A program made the translations under genes and the position numbers. The notes below the pieces were generated by a model, which searched no databases, was not told the DNA's origin, and saw nothing but the letters and a program-made list of their open reading frames with translations. Source: Mesobacterium pallidum (lineage in GTDB: Bacteria > Pseudomonadota > Alphaproteobacteria > Rhodobacterales > Rhodobacteraceae). From it: 64,000 nt of DNA. Shown piece by piece: positions 8,233 to 16,512 of the stretch (within the stretch, counting starts at the first letter, position 1; each line of letters begins with the position of its first letter). The stretch is taken from contig NZ_JAIMID010000015.1 of NCBI RefSeq assembly GCF_019966535.1, positions 1-64,000 of the forward strand. Reading direction: 5' to 3'.

Positions 8233-9407
8233 CCCACAAGGCCGATTTCAAAGTCCCGGAGACCGAGGATTTCGACAGCCCGCACAAGCTTTTTGCCGAG
8301 CTGCGCAGCCATTGCCCCGTCGCCTGGGCCGACGAGATGGGCGGCTTCTGGGCGGTGACGAAACATGCCGATGCCCGCGAAGTGCTCGAGAACTGGCAGA
8401 TGTTCACCACCACCGTGCAGAACGTCGTGCCGCGTGTGGCGACGACCCAGCGGCGGCCCCCGCTGCACCTCGACCCGCCGCACAACACGCCCTATCGCAA
8501 CGCCATCCAGCGGTTTCTGACGCCACAGCGGCTGGAGGAATGGGAGGAGCGGCTGGTGCCCATGGTGGCCCGCTTTCTCGATCCGTGGATCGCGCAGGGC
8601 GGTGGCGACATCTGCAAGGATTTCTCGTTCCTCTTGCCCATCGCGCTGCTTGCCGAGTTCTTCAACCTCTCGCCCGACAAGGCCGAGCTGATCCGCGCCG
8701 TCGGGGCCGAGTTCAACATGGCCCTGCAACGGCAGGATTTCGACCTGCTGCGCGCCAAGTCGGACGAGCTTTACGACATCGCCGCCGACCTGATCGCCGA
8801 CCGCCACGCCAACCCGCGCGACCCCGACACCGACCCGACCGCCAGCCTGCTGGCCGTGCGCGTGGACGGGCAGCCGCTGGCCGATGACCTGATCCTCGGG
8901 GCGCTGCGGCAGTTCCTGCTGGTGGGGATCATCGCGCCCACGACCTTCATCGGGTCGATGGCCGTGCACCTGGCCCGCCACCCCGAACATCACGCCGAGC
9001 TGGCCGCGAACCCCGCGCTGGTGCCCGACGCGCTGGAAGAGCTTCTGCGCCTCTACACGCCTTATCGCGGCTTTGCCCGCACGGCCCGCGAGGACACCAA
9101 GATCGGCGGCTGCCCGATCTCCAAGGGCGACCCGGTGGCCATCGTCTTCACCTCGGCCAACCGTGACGCCGAGGTGTTCGAGGACCCTGACACCTACCGG
9201 CTGGACCGCAAGGCGCGCGACCTGCTGACCTTTGGCCGCGGACCGCATATGTGCCCCGGCGCGCCGCTGGCCCGGGTGCTGCTGCGCGAGACGCTGCGCC
9301 AGCTCACCGCCAAGACCACTCGGCTGACCCAGGTCGGCGAGATCGAGATGACGAACTGGCCCGAGTATGGCCCGCTCAGCGTGTCCTTCACCCTCGAAAC
9401 CCCCTGA
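8229..9407 (+). CDS. Cytochrome P450 (second of three), atypical I-helix
   Basis: 392 residues. Haem loop FGRGPHMCPG with C342 and the K-helix E271-x-x-R274 (ELLRL) are intact. The I-helix reads GIIAPTT at 233-239: Thr is kept but the acidic residue before it is Ala/Pro. It overlaps the previous P450 by four bases, and the fused P450-reductase begins 13 bases after it. The N-terminal DFDSPHKLFAELRSHCPVAW is similar in layout to its two neighbours, so the three probably came from duplications followed by divergence. Whether it oxidises a different position of the same substrate cannot be told. Confidence 0.88.
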   Translation: MTHKADFKVPETEDFDSPHKLFAELRSHCPVAWADEMGGFWAVTKHADAREVLENWQMFTTTVQNVVPRVATTQRRPPLHLDPPHNTPYRNAIQRFLTPQRLEEWEERLVPMVARFLDPWIAQGGGDICKDFSFLLPIALLAEFFNLSPDKAELIRAVGAEFNMALQRQDFDLLRAKSDELYDIAADLIADRHANPRDPDTDPTASLLAVRVDGQPLADDLILGALRQFLLVGIIAPTTFIGSMAVHLARHPEHHAELAANPALVPDALEELLRLYTPYRGFARTAREDTKIGGCPISKGDPVAIVFTSANRDAEVFEDPDTYRLDRKARDLLTFGRGPHMCPGAPLARVLLRETLRQLTAKTTRLTQVGEIEMTNWPEYGPLSVSFTLETP

Positions 9408-9420
9408 CCCGGAGGCTCCC

Positions 9421-11592
9421 ATGACCACAGAGACCCGCCCGGGGATCGACCGCACCGTCGACTGGGACCCGCTGTCGCCCGAGAACAACGCCGACCCGGT
9501 CTGTGTCCACGCCCGGCTGCGGGCCGAATGCCCGGTGGCCTACACGGATCATTTCGGCGGCTTCTGGACGCTTCTCAAGCATGACGACGTGATCGCGGCG
9601 GCCGAGGACACGGCGACCTTTGTCAGCGGCCGCAAGGTGACGATCCCCGACACTGTGGGCCCCGACCGTCCGCCGCGCCCGCCGCTCGAGACGGACCCGC
9701 CGCTGCATACGGCCTATCGCACGCTGCTCAACCGTTTCTTCACGCCGGCGCGGATCAAGCGGATCGAGCCGGCAATCCGCCGCACCGCGCGCGAACTGCT
9801 GGGCGCCTGCATCGCCGATGGCGAGGCCGAGGTGGTCAGCCGCCTGACCTTTCCAATGCCCGCGCAGGTGCTGTGCATCTTCCTGGGCATCTCGGTCGAG
9901 GATGCCGCCAATATCAAGGACATGGCGAACCGCGCCCTCAAGGCCGCCATGTCCGGCGACAAGGCGCTGCACAAGGCGGTGAACGATCAGGCCTATGCCT
10001 ATGTCGACAAGGTGATCGACGCGCGGCGCAAGACGCCCTACGACCCCGATGACGTGGTCAGCGCGCTGATCCACGAAGAGGTGGGCGGACGGCGGCTGGA
10101 CCACGACGAGATCGCGGCGGTGCTGCGCCTGTTCCTGCAGGCAGGCCACGGCACCACGACCAATGGCATCGGCAGTGTGATCCGCTACTTTGCCAGCCAC
10201 CCCGAGGACCAGCGCCGCGTCCGCGAAAATCCCGCGCTGATTGCCCCGGCCATCGAGGAAATCCTGCGTCTCTGGACGCCCGCCCGGGCGCTGGGCCGCA
10301 CCGCCTCGCGCGACGTGACCGTCAGCGGGCGCACGATCCCCGAGGGCGGCAAGCTGCTGCTGATGTGGCATTCGGCCAACCGCGACGCGGACCATTGGGA
10401 CCGGCCGGACGACTGCGTCATCGACCGCCAGCCGAACCCGCATTACGCATTCGGTCACGGCATCCACACCTGTCTCGGCGCGCCCATCGCCCGGGCCGAG
10501 CTGCGCATCGCGCTCGAGGAGCTGCTGGCCCTGACCGAGGATTTCTCGCTTTGCGGCGCGGACGAGGGCGCGACCTATCCGCACCTTGGCCCGTCGAAGC
10601 TGGACGTCGCCTTCACCCCCCGCACCGCCGTCGCGCCCGACGATGTCGTGCTGGCCGAAGGCGAGCGGCTGATGAGCGTCTCGGCCGTGACACATGTGGC
10701 CGAACAGGTGGTGGAATTGTCGCTGACCCCCGTCGACGGCGCCCCGCTGCCCGACTGGCAGGCCGGTGCCCATATCGACGTGGTGATCGGCGGTTTCGCC
10801 CGGTCGTATTCCCTGGCAGGCGACCCGGCCGATCGCGATGCCTGGCGCATCGCCGTGCTGCGCGACGAGAAAAGCCGCGGCGGCTCGGTCGCGATCCATC
10901 GGCTCGAGGCTGGCGACCGTATCGTCGTCCGCGCCCCGCGCAACAACTTCCCGCTGCGCGACGCGCCCGCCTATCACTTCGTCGCCAGCGGCATCGGCAT
11001 CACGCCCATGCTGCCGATGATCCGCGCGGCAAAGGTGGCGGGCCGGCCCTGGCAGCTTGACTACGTCGGGCGGCGCCGCGAGACGCTGGCCTACCTTGCG
11101 GACCTCGAGGGACAGGATAACGTCCGCGTCCATCTGACCTCGGAAACCGGCCGCCCGGACCTTGCCGCGCTGCTGGCGCAAAGCGACGGGGCCGAGGTCT
11201 ATGCCTGCGGTTCGACCGATTTCCTGGCCGCGACCGAAGAGACCTGCAAGGCGCTGGGCCGACCCTTCCACACCGAATGGTTCGCGCCCAAGCCCGGCGC
11301 GCGGCAGGCGGGCGAAGGCGCGCTCGAGGCCTTCACCGTCTACCTCGCCAGGTCCGACAAGGAAATCGAGGTCGTGCCCGGCCAGTCCATCATCGACGCC
11401 TGCGCCGAGGCCGGGGTGGCCATCCCGACCTCGTGCTTCGAGGGCACCTGCGGGTCCTGCCGCTGCGAAGTGCTCGAGGGCGAGCCCGATCACCGCGATT
11501 CCGTGCTGAGCGAGGAAGAGCGCGCGCGGAACGACCAGATGATGCCCTGCGTGTCCAAGTCCAAGACCGGGCGTCTGGTGCTGAATCGCTGA
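9421..11592 (+). CDS. Self-sufficient cytochrome P450 fused to FMN/NAD/[2Fe-2S] reductase
   Basis: 723 residues. Residues 1-400 are a P450 with K-helix E280-x-x-R283 and haem loop FGHGIHTCLG (C351). Residues 410-723 are a phthalate-dioxygenase-reductase-type module: FMN-binding RSYSL at 461-465, NAD-binding GIGITP at 524-529, and a C-terminal plant-type ferredoxin with C672, C677, C680 and C710. This order matches the CYP116B (P450-PFOR) class that needs no separate redox partners. The I-helix is AGHGTT at 241-246, with Gly where Glu/Asp is usual. ATG 9421 follows CGGAGG. The reductase module might also feed electrons to the two P450s before it; this is inference. Confidence 0.9.
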   Translation: MTTETRPGIDRTVDWDPLSPENNADPVCVHARLRAECPVAYTDHFGGFWTLLKHDDVIAAAEDTATFVSGRKVTIPDTVGPDRPPRPPLETDPPLHTAYRTLLNRFFTPARIKRIEPAIRRTARELLGACIADGEAEVVSRLTFPMPAQVLCIFLGISVEDAANIKDMANRALKAAMSGDKALHKAVNDQAYAYVDKVIDARRKTPYDPDDVVSALIHEEVGGRRLDHDEIAAVLRLFLQAGHGTTTNGIGSVIRYFASHPEDQRRVRENPALIAPAIEEILRLWTPARALGRTASRDVTVSGRTIPEGGKLLLMWHSANRDADHWDRPDDCVIDRQPNPHYAFGHGIHTCLGAPIARAELRIALEELLALTEDFSLCGADEGATYPHLGPSKLDVAFTPRTAVAPDDVVLAEGERLMSVSAVTHVAEQVVELSLTPVDGAPLPDWQAGAHIDVVIGGFARSYSLAGDPADRDAWRIAVLRDEKSRGGSVAIHRLEAGDRIVVRAPRNNFPLRDAPAYHFVASGIGITPMLPMIRAAKVAGRPWQLDYVGRRRETLAYLADLEGQDNVRVHLTSETGRPDLAALLAQSDGAEVYACGSTDFLAATEETCKALGRPFHTEWFAPKPGARQAGEGALEAFTVYLARSDKEIEVVPGQSIIDACAEAGVAIPTSCFEGTCGSCRCEVLEGEPDHRDSVLSEEERARNDQMMPCVSKSKTGRLVLNR

Positions 11593-11617
11593 CCATGCCC
11601 CGACGGGAGATGTCGGA

Positions 11618-12072
11618 ATGACCGTCCGCTTCGCGATCGGTGCGGCGTTGCTGACGGCCCTGCCGCTGACCGCATCGGCGCAGGATGCCGCCAGCCGCTT
11701 CCCGAGGACGCGCCCGGGGCATTTCCGGCCGTCCCCGTCCCCGACCCGGTGACCCCGGCCGAAAACGCGGACCTGCCTGCGTTCATCATTTTCGTCCCCG
11801 GCGCTATCGGCGGCGGGCCCTCGGACATCGCCCACCCGAACGCCGAATGCGACGCGCAGATCATCGACGGGGCGCCCTTGGTCTAGGCGAACATCCAGAC
11901 CGGGCACCTGGGGACCTTGGCCCACAAAGGCGGCGGGCGCTTTGCCAACATCGCCGCCGACTGGCTGGCTTGTGCGCTGTATGACGATGCGGCGGCGGTG
12001 GCGACGTTCACGTGCCCCGATTGCGGGCTTGGCACCGATCCGGTCTGGACGGTCACGCGCAAGACCCTCTGA
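11618..12072 (+). pseudogene. Decayed alpha/beta hydrolase (signal peptide plus C-terminal remnant)
   Basis: ATG 11618 opens a signal peptide (MTVRFAIGAALLTALPLTAS) but the frame stops after 44 codons. A second frame beginning near 11690 continues through PEDAPGAFPAVPVPDP, DIAHPNAECD and, beyond an in-frame TAG at 11884-11886, reads GHLGTLAHKGGGRF, AADWLACALYDD and CGLGTDPVWTVTRK before TGA 12070-12072. The last part closely resembles the C-terminal end of secreted dienelactone-hydrolase-like alpha/beta hydrolases, where the catalytic His lies in a G-H-x-G-T segment and the chain ends in an aWLxWqL...CGLCtDPxW motif. The core with the nucleophile elbow is missing. Frameshift, stop codon and deletion together make this a pseudogene, 25 bases after the P450 operon. 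Confidence 0.75.
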
Positions 12073-12177
12073 CGGGGGCGCGCAGCAACCGGTTGAACCG
12101 CGCGGGCAGAGCCTGTACCGCGGGCAAAGACGGCGGCCCCCGTGGCCGCCGCACCCCTTTTCCCGACCGGAGTCAGG

Positions 12178-12954
12178 ATGCGCATCCAGATCGATCTTGC
12201 CATGCAGTATGCCTTCAACCGCCCGAACACCGTGTTCCTGGCGGTCGAGGCGGCGTTTGTCCCGGGTCAGTCCATCGAATCGCAATGGATCGACCTTGGC
12301 ATGGCGCAGATCACGCGGATCGCGGGCGACGACGGCGTCGGCCAGCGGATCTGGGCGCAGGTGCCGGACACCACCTTCGGCATGACCTACACCGCCACGG
12401 TCGACATCACCCGCCCGCCCGTCGCGCTGGAGCGGCTGGGCGCCGCCCCGCTGCACGCCATCCCGGCCGAGGCGGCGCCCTACCTGCGCCCCTCGCGCTA
12501 CTGCCAGTCGGACAAGTTCGTGAGTTTCGTGGCCAAGCGGTTCGGCCACCTGTCGGGCGGGCCCAAGGTCGCCGCCATCCGCGACTGGATCGAGACGAAC
12601 CTCAGCTACGTGCCCGGCAGCTCGGACGCGGACACCAACGTGCTGGAAACCTTCGCAGGCCGGCAGGGGGTCTGCCGCGATTATGCCCACCTGATGTGCG
12701 CCATGGTCCGCGCGGCGCAGATCCCGGCCCGCATGGTTGCCGCCTATGGCCCCGACGTGACCCCGCAGGATTTCCATGCGGTGACCGAGGTCTGGCTCGA
12801 TGGCGCCTGGCATCTCGTGGACGCCACGGGCATGTGCGGCGCGGATGGCATGGCGATCATCGCCGTCGGCCGCGACGCCTATGACATCGCCTTCATGGAG
12901 AGCGAGGACATGGCCACCATGCTCTCGCTCTCGGTCAACGTGCGCCGGCTGTGA
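12178..12954 (+). CDS. Transglutaminase-like cysteine protein
   Basis: 258 residues. An N-terminal beta-rich part (about 1-110) is followed by a transglutaminase-like core with a visible Cys-His-Asp triad: C166 in QGVCRDYAH, H200 in DFHAVTEVW and D215 in WHLVDATG. Bacterial members act as proteases, amidases or cyclases; the true substrate is usually unknown. No signal peptide is present, so it is probably cytoplasmic. Start ATG 12178 follows GGAGTCAGG. It converges on the PhyH gene with 13 bases between stops, and is not obviously linked in function to the P450 operon. Confidence 0.85.
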   Translation: MRIQIDLAMQYAFNRPNTVFLAVEAAFVPGQSIESQWIDLGMAQITRIAGDDGVGQRIWAQVPDTTFGMTYTATVDITRPPVALERLGAAPLHAIPAEAAPYLRPSRYCQSDKFVSFVAKRFGHLSGGPKVAAIRDWIETNLSYVPGSSDADTNVLETFAGRQGVCRDYAHLMCAMVRAAQIPARMVAAYGPDVTPQDFHAVTEVWLDGAWHLVDATGMCGADGMAIIAVGRDAYDIAFMESEDMATMLSLSVNVRRL

Positions 12955-12967
12955 CCCGGCGCAGCCG

Positions 12968-13852
12968 TCAGGCCGAGGCCGTCGTGCGTTCCCACATCAG
13001 CGGATAGGCCGGGTCGACCATCCGCTCGCCCTGCGCGAGCGATGGGTAGGGAAAGCGCGGGTCGTCCTTGTAACGCCTGAAGACATGGGGGCGCGTGTCG
13101 TCCCAATAGGCCTCCTCGCCCAGCCAGCGCAGCGCGATGGCCCGCCGTCGGCGATTGTTCGACGCGTTGCCGGCGGCGCCGTGCACGGTCATCGGGTGGT
13201 GGATGATGATGTCGCCCGGCGCGACCTCCCATGTGGCATAGGAATAGTTCTCGGGGTGGCGATGCACGTCCGACAGGGTCCTGAGGCCCGGCCCGTCCGG
13301 ATCGTCGTAGACCGTGTTCTCGGCCTGCGCATCGGCCAGGCTGCTGCCGTTCGGGCTGCCGAAGGATTGCGCCGGAAAGAACCGGTCCCACTTGTGAGAC
13401 CCGCGCACGTAGGACACGACGCCGTTGTCCGGGCCGGCCGCGTCGATCGGGATCCAGGTGGTCAGGATCTGGTCGCCCGTCACCGGCCAATAGGACCGGT
13501 CCTGGTGCCAGGGCGTGCGCGCGTCGGTGCCCGGTTCCTTGACCAGCAGCTGGTCGTAAAAGAACCGCACCGCGTTGGTCCGCATCAACTCGCCCGCGAT
13601 CCCGGCCAGGCCCACGGTGTCGACGAAGTGCCGGAACTCGGGGTCGTAGGCCGAGGTGTAGACATCGCCAAAGAACCGCCCCCCGCCGGTCTTGCGGTCA
13701 TGGCCCGAGGTGCCTTCGGCCATCATCCGGTCGATGGCGGTGCCCAGCCGATCCAGCAGCTCAAGGTCGACCACCCCCCGCAGGACGGTCGCGCCGTCCC
13801 GCTCGAATTCCTCGATGGCGTCGGCCAGTTGGGCGTCGTCGATGCGTGCCAT
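12968..13852 (-). CDS. Phytanoyl-CoA dioxygenase (PhyH) family protein
   Basis: 294 residues. The Fe(II)/2-oxoglutarate facial triad is visible: H116-x-D118 in TPWHQDRSYW and distal H224 in MTVHGAAGNAS, with the arginines at 234-237 suited to binding 2-oxoglutarate. Such enzymes hydroxylate small molecules, sometimes as CoA esters. Start ATG 13852 has GGAGGA eight bases before it; an earlier in-frame ATG at 13882 lies inside the operator and has no ribosome site. The gene diverges from a TetR regulator across 74 bases containing a perfect palindrome, so it is probably repressed by that protein. First of three PhyH genes in the window. Confidence 0.88.
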   Translation of the reverse strand: MARIDDAQLADAIEEFERDGATVLRGVVDLELLDRLGTAIDRMMAEGTSGHDRKTGGGRFFGDVYTSAYDPEFRHFVDTVGLAGIAGELMRTNAVRFFYDQLLVKEPGTDARTPWHQDRSYWPVTGDQILTTWIPIDAAGPDNGVVSYVRGSHKWDRFFPAQSFGSPNGSSLADAQAENTVYDDPDGPGLRTLSDVHRHPENYSYATWEVAPGDIIIHHPMTVHGAAGNASNNRRRRAIALRWLGEEAYWDDTRPHVFRRYKDDPRFPYPSLAQGERMVDPAYPLMWERTTASA

Positions 13853-13869
13853 TGTGGGTTCCTCCGTTC

Positions 13870-13894
13870 GCAATGTGTGCACCGCTCACATTGC
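13870..13894. promoter_or_regulatory. TetR-type operator between PhyH and TetR genes
   Basis: GCAATGTG (13870-13877) and CACATTGC (13887-13894) form a perfect 8+8 inverted repeat with a 9-base spacer, centred in the 74-base gap between the two divergent starts. Size and symmetry fit a TetR dimer site that would control both genes. Confidence 0.65.
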
Positions 13895-13926
13895 ATGCCG
13901 CGGGACCGCATGTCAAACACGCAATC

Positions 13927-14499
13927 ATGACCGACAAGCGCCCCTTTCATCATGGCGACCTGCGCGCGGCCCTGATCTCGGCCGCCGCGACCGCCATCGA
14001 ACGCGACGGGATCGAGAACCTGTCGCTGCGCGGCCTGGCGCAGGACATCGGCGTGGCCCGGTCGGCGCCCTATCGGCATTTCCCGACCAAGCAGGACCTG
14101 CTGGATGCGGTGGCGGCGGCGTCGCGGCAGGACTGCCACGCGGCCTATGCCGCCATTCCGTCCGACCTGCCGCCGCGCGTGCGGCTGAAACGGGCCGGGC
14201 AATTCTACCTCGACTACGTGCGCGCCCACCCGAACATGGTCGAGCTGATCTTTGCAGATCACGCGGCCGCGCCCGGCCAGGCGGCATCCGAGTCGCCGCT
14301 GCTGCTGTTCATCGACATGGTGCGCGATGCCATGCCCGGCGCCGAAGACGGCGAGATCGTGCGGACCGCGATGACCTGCTGGTCGGCGCTGCACGGCTTT
14401 TCGCTGCTGGCGCTGTCGGGGCGCACGGCGCGTGCGGGGCTCGTCGACGACACCGACGACGCCGTCCTGGACACCATCTTCCGGATGGTGCCGGGCTGA
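13927..14499 (+). CDS. TetR-family transcriptional regulator
   Basis: 190 residues. The N-terminal DNA-binding domain has the helix-turn-helix at about 32-51 (LSLRGLAQDIGVARSAPYRH) followed by the FPTKQDLLDAV linker typical of TetR. Residues 65-190 form the alpha-helical ligand-binding and dimer domain with no recognisable ligand motif. It diverges from a PhyH oxygenase and presumably represses it and itself through the palindrome at 13870-13894. No clear ribosome site precedes ATG 13927, so expression may be low. Confidence 0.9.
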   Translation: MTDKRPFHHGDLRAALISAAATAIERDGIENLSLRGLAQDIGVARSAPYRHFPTKQDLLDAVAAASRQDCHAAYAAIPSDLPPRVRLKRAGQFYLDYVRAHPNMVELIFADHAAAPGQAASESPLLLFIDMVRDAMPGAEDGEIVRTAMTCWSALHGFSLLALSGRTARAGLVDDTDDAVLDTIFRMVPG

Positions 14500-14706
14500 C
14501 GCGCCTCGCTTGCGCTCGCGCAGCGTGTCCAGCACCCGTGCGACGTTCACCGCCGGGAATTGCCTGAAAACCGGCGCCAGCTTGGGTCAGAGCAGCGAGT
14601 CGATGGTGCAATCCCCCGACCTGAGGCCTGCCGTGCACGTCGAGATCATCGAGAGCCGCGCGCAGATGGGCCCACCGGGGCCCGGAAGGAAAGGCAGAGC
14701 ACCACG

Positions 14707-15228
14707 ATGCTGCAAGGCAGCTACACCCTGCCCAACGGCGCAGCGATCTCCAAGCTGGGTCTTGGCACCTGGATGATCGAGGATGACGTCGTGGCGAAAG
14801 CCGTGAAGGACTCCATCGACCTCGGCTACCGCCACATCGACACCGGGCAGGCCTACCAGAACGAACCTGGCGTGGGCGAAGGCGTCCGCACCAGCGGCGT
14901 GGCCCCCGAAGAGATCTTCGTCACCACCAAGCTGGACGCCAGCAACAAGGGTTACGACGGCGCCCAGGTGGCCATCGACGGCTCGCTCGGGCTGATGGGC
15001 CTCGACTGCAGCGACCTGATGATCATCCACTCGCCCCCGCCGTGGGGGCATTTCTCGGGCGACGACCGCTTCTTCGGCGGCACCCTCGCGGCCTGGACCG
15101 CGCTGGAAGAGCGTTAAGAGGCCGGCAGGCTGCGCGCCATCGGCGTGTCGAACGTCCTCGAGGAAGACCTCGACAACTCGCTGGAAAACGCCAAGGTCAA
15201 GCCGATGATCGACCAGGTTCCGGCCCCG
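14707..15228 (+). pseudogene. Truncated aldo/keto reductase
   Basis: From ATG 14707 the first 136 codons are a good aldo/keto reductase N-terminal half: LGLGTWMI, then GYRHIDTGQAYQNE with the catalytic Asp and Tyr, VTTKLD with the catalytic Lys, and LMIIHSPPP with the active-site His. The frame then meets TAA at 15115-15117. Immediately after it, the same frame reads AGRLRAIGVSNV, the next conserved block of the family, so the stop is a point mutation within the gene. Family similarity ends near 15228, leaving the C-terminal NADPH-binding third missing. The shortened product is unlikely to fold. Ancestral function would have been carbonyl reduction. Confidence 0.8.
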
Positions 15229-15558
15229 CCCCCGTCGGACCGGAGGCATGCCCATGATCCGATCCACGCGCGTCGCGCTGCTGCCGACCCGCCCGACTGC
15301 CACGGGGCCGAAACGGTCGCGGACCTGGGCCGCCGGCTTGACACCACCGGGATGCCCGGCGGCTGCCAGCCCAAGGCGAGCGCCATCACCCAGTATGGCC
15401 CCCAAAGCGAGCTTGCTATTTTCCTCAAGCCCTTTGCCGCTTCGCGCGGGCTGGTGCGGCCGGGCCAGTTCGACGGCCCCTTTGACGCGCTGGCCGTCAG
15501 CGGCGATATAGAGGTGCGGATCGACCGCGCCGACCAGGGGCAGACGGGCAGGGGGGAC
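15229..15558. other. Gene-free stretch after the aldo/keto reductase remnant
   Basis: About 330 bases between the decayed reductase and the LysR start. Open frames exist on both strands but none gives a recognisable protein, and none has a good ribosome site. It may be scrambled remnant sequence from the deletion that removed the reductase C-terminus, plus the LysR leader; GGGGGG just before 15559 is the LysR ribosome site. Confidence 0.5.
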
Positions 15559-16476
15559 ATGCCGGACAGCCGGATCAGGATGCGCCACCTGCGCTGCTTT
15601 CGTGCCATCGCCCGCCACGGGTCGGTTACCCGCGCGGCCGAGGATCTGGGCACCGTGCAGCCGTCGGTCTCGCGCTCGCTGCGCGAACTCGAGGACCTGC
15701 TGGGCGCGGTGCTGTTCGACCGGACCCATGGCGGGTTGGTGCTGACCGAGGCAGGGCAGACCTTCCTGTCCTTCGTGTCCAACGGCATGGGCCAGATCGA
15801 CCGCGGGGTCGAGGCGCTGCGCGGCCAGATGGCCGGCGACCGCGTCGTCGCCTACGTGCTGCCCAACGTGGCGCGGATGATCATGCCGGGGGCGGTGCGC
15901 CGCTTCAAGACGCTCTATCCCGAGATCGTCGTCACCTTCCTGGCCGCGCAAAGCAGCGGCTTGCAGCAATACCTCGGGCGCGGAGAGGTCGATTTCGCCT
16001 TTGGCCGTCTGCTCGCGGCCGAGCACATGTCGGGGCTGCATTTCGAACATCTCTATTCCGAGTCGCTGCAATTCTTCGTCCGGCCAAAGCATCCGCTGGT
16101 GGGGCGTGCGGACCTCACGGTCCATGACCTCGACGCCTTTCCGGTGGTGCTGCCGATCCGGGGCACGATCATCCGGGACGAGATCGACCGCTTTCTCGTC
16201 GGCCGGGGCGTCAACCAGTTCAGCAACCTGGTCGAGACGATCTCCTTCGAGTTCGCCCGCAACTACCTGCAACAAAGCGACGCCGTGGTCTGCCATCCGC
16301 AGGGCGCCATGCGGCGCGAGCTGGAGGCGGGCCAGGTCGTGCCGCTGGACCTGACCGAGGACGCGATGATGGGCGCCGTCGGCGTCACCACGCCGGCCGG
16401 CCACCCCCCGTCCGCCCCCGCGCAGCTGCTGATCGAGATGATCCGGCAGGAGGTGCGCGAGCAGGGCCTGTCATAA
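15559..16476 (+). CDS. LysR-family regulator, PcaQ/GbpR-like
   Basis: 305 residues. The N-terminal winged helix (residues 5-65; helix-turn-helix about 21-42, GSVTRAAEDLGTVQPSVSRS) begins RIRMRHLRCF, a pattern I associate with the PcaQ/GbpR branch of LysR activators of aromatic-acid and sugar genes. Residues 90-300 form the co-inducer domain. ATG 15559 follows GGGGGGAC. The sulfatase and TAXI-TRAP genes follow on the same strand, and a sequence close to the PcaQ site (ATAACC-N4-GGTTAA) overlaps its own stop codon, so it probably activates those genes. Inducer unknown; a sulfated aromatic or sugar would fit the context. Confidence 0.85.
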   Translation: MPDSRIRMRHLRCFRAIARHGSVTRAAEDLGTVQPSVSRSLRELEDLLGAVLFDRTHGGLVLTEAGQTFLSFVSNGMGQIDRGVEALRGQMAGDRVVAYVLPNVARMIMPGAVRRFKTLYPEIVVTFLAAQSSGLQQYLGRGEVDFAFGRLLAAEHMSGLHFEHLYSESLQFFVRPKHPLVGRADLTVHDLDAFPVVLPIRGTIIRDEIDRFLVGRGVNQFSNLVETISFEFARNYLQQSDAVVCHPQGAMRRELEAGQVVPLDLTEDAMMGAVGVTTPAGHPPSAPAQLLIEMIRQEVREQGLS

Positions 16477-16489
16477 CGTTCCGGTTATG
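16472..16489 (+). promoter_or_regulatory. PcaQ-type LysR binding site candidate
   Basis: CATAAC-GTTCCG-GTTATG at 16472-16489 is a perfect 6+6 inverted repeat. Written as ATAACG-N4-GGTTAT it differs at only two positions from ATAACC-N4-GGTTAA, the site known for PcaQ in rhizobia. It overlaps the end of the LysR gene and lies about 125 bases before the sulfatase start. Confidence 0.5.
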
Positions 16490-16497
16490 GTTCATTT

Positions 16498-16512
16498 GGA
16501 AATACTATTTCC
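16498..16512 (+). promoter_or_regulatory. Perfect palindrome upstream of the sulfatase gene
   Basis: GGAAATA-C-TATTTCC at 16498-16512 is a perfect 7+7 inverted repeat in a short A/T-rich patch, 8 bases downstream of the PcaQ-like site. It could be the second (activation) LysR site or the core promoter region for the sulfatase operon. A strong AAGGGAGGAGG at about 16552 is followed by no start codon in the right frame before 16612. Confidence 0.45.

Noticed and set aside
9388..12813. Very long open frame of over 1100 codons on the minus strand opposite the P450 genes
   Set aside because: Its translation is Arg/Gly/His-rich with no family motif, it mirrors the high-GC codon pattern of the plus-strand P450 genes, and it has no ribosome site. 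Same reasoning removes many other long antisense frames.
14500..14706. Possible minus-strand gene end (AVNVARVLDTLRERK-like reading) before the aldo/keto reductase remnant
   Set aside because: Short, interrupted by stops and no recognisable family; could be remnant sequence but cannot be supported.
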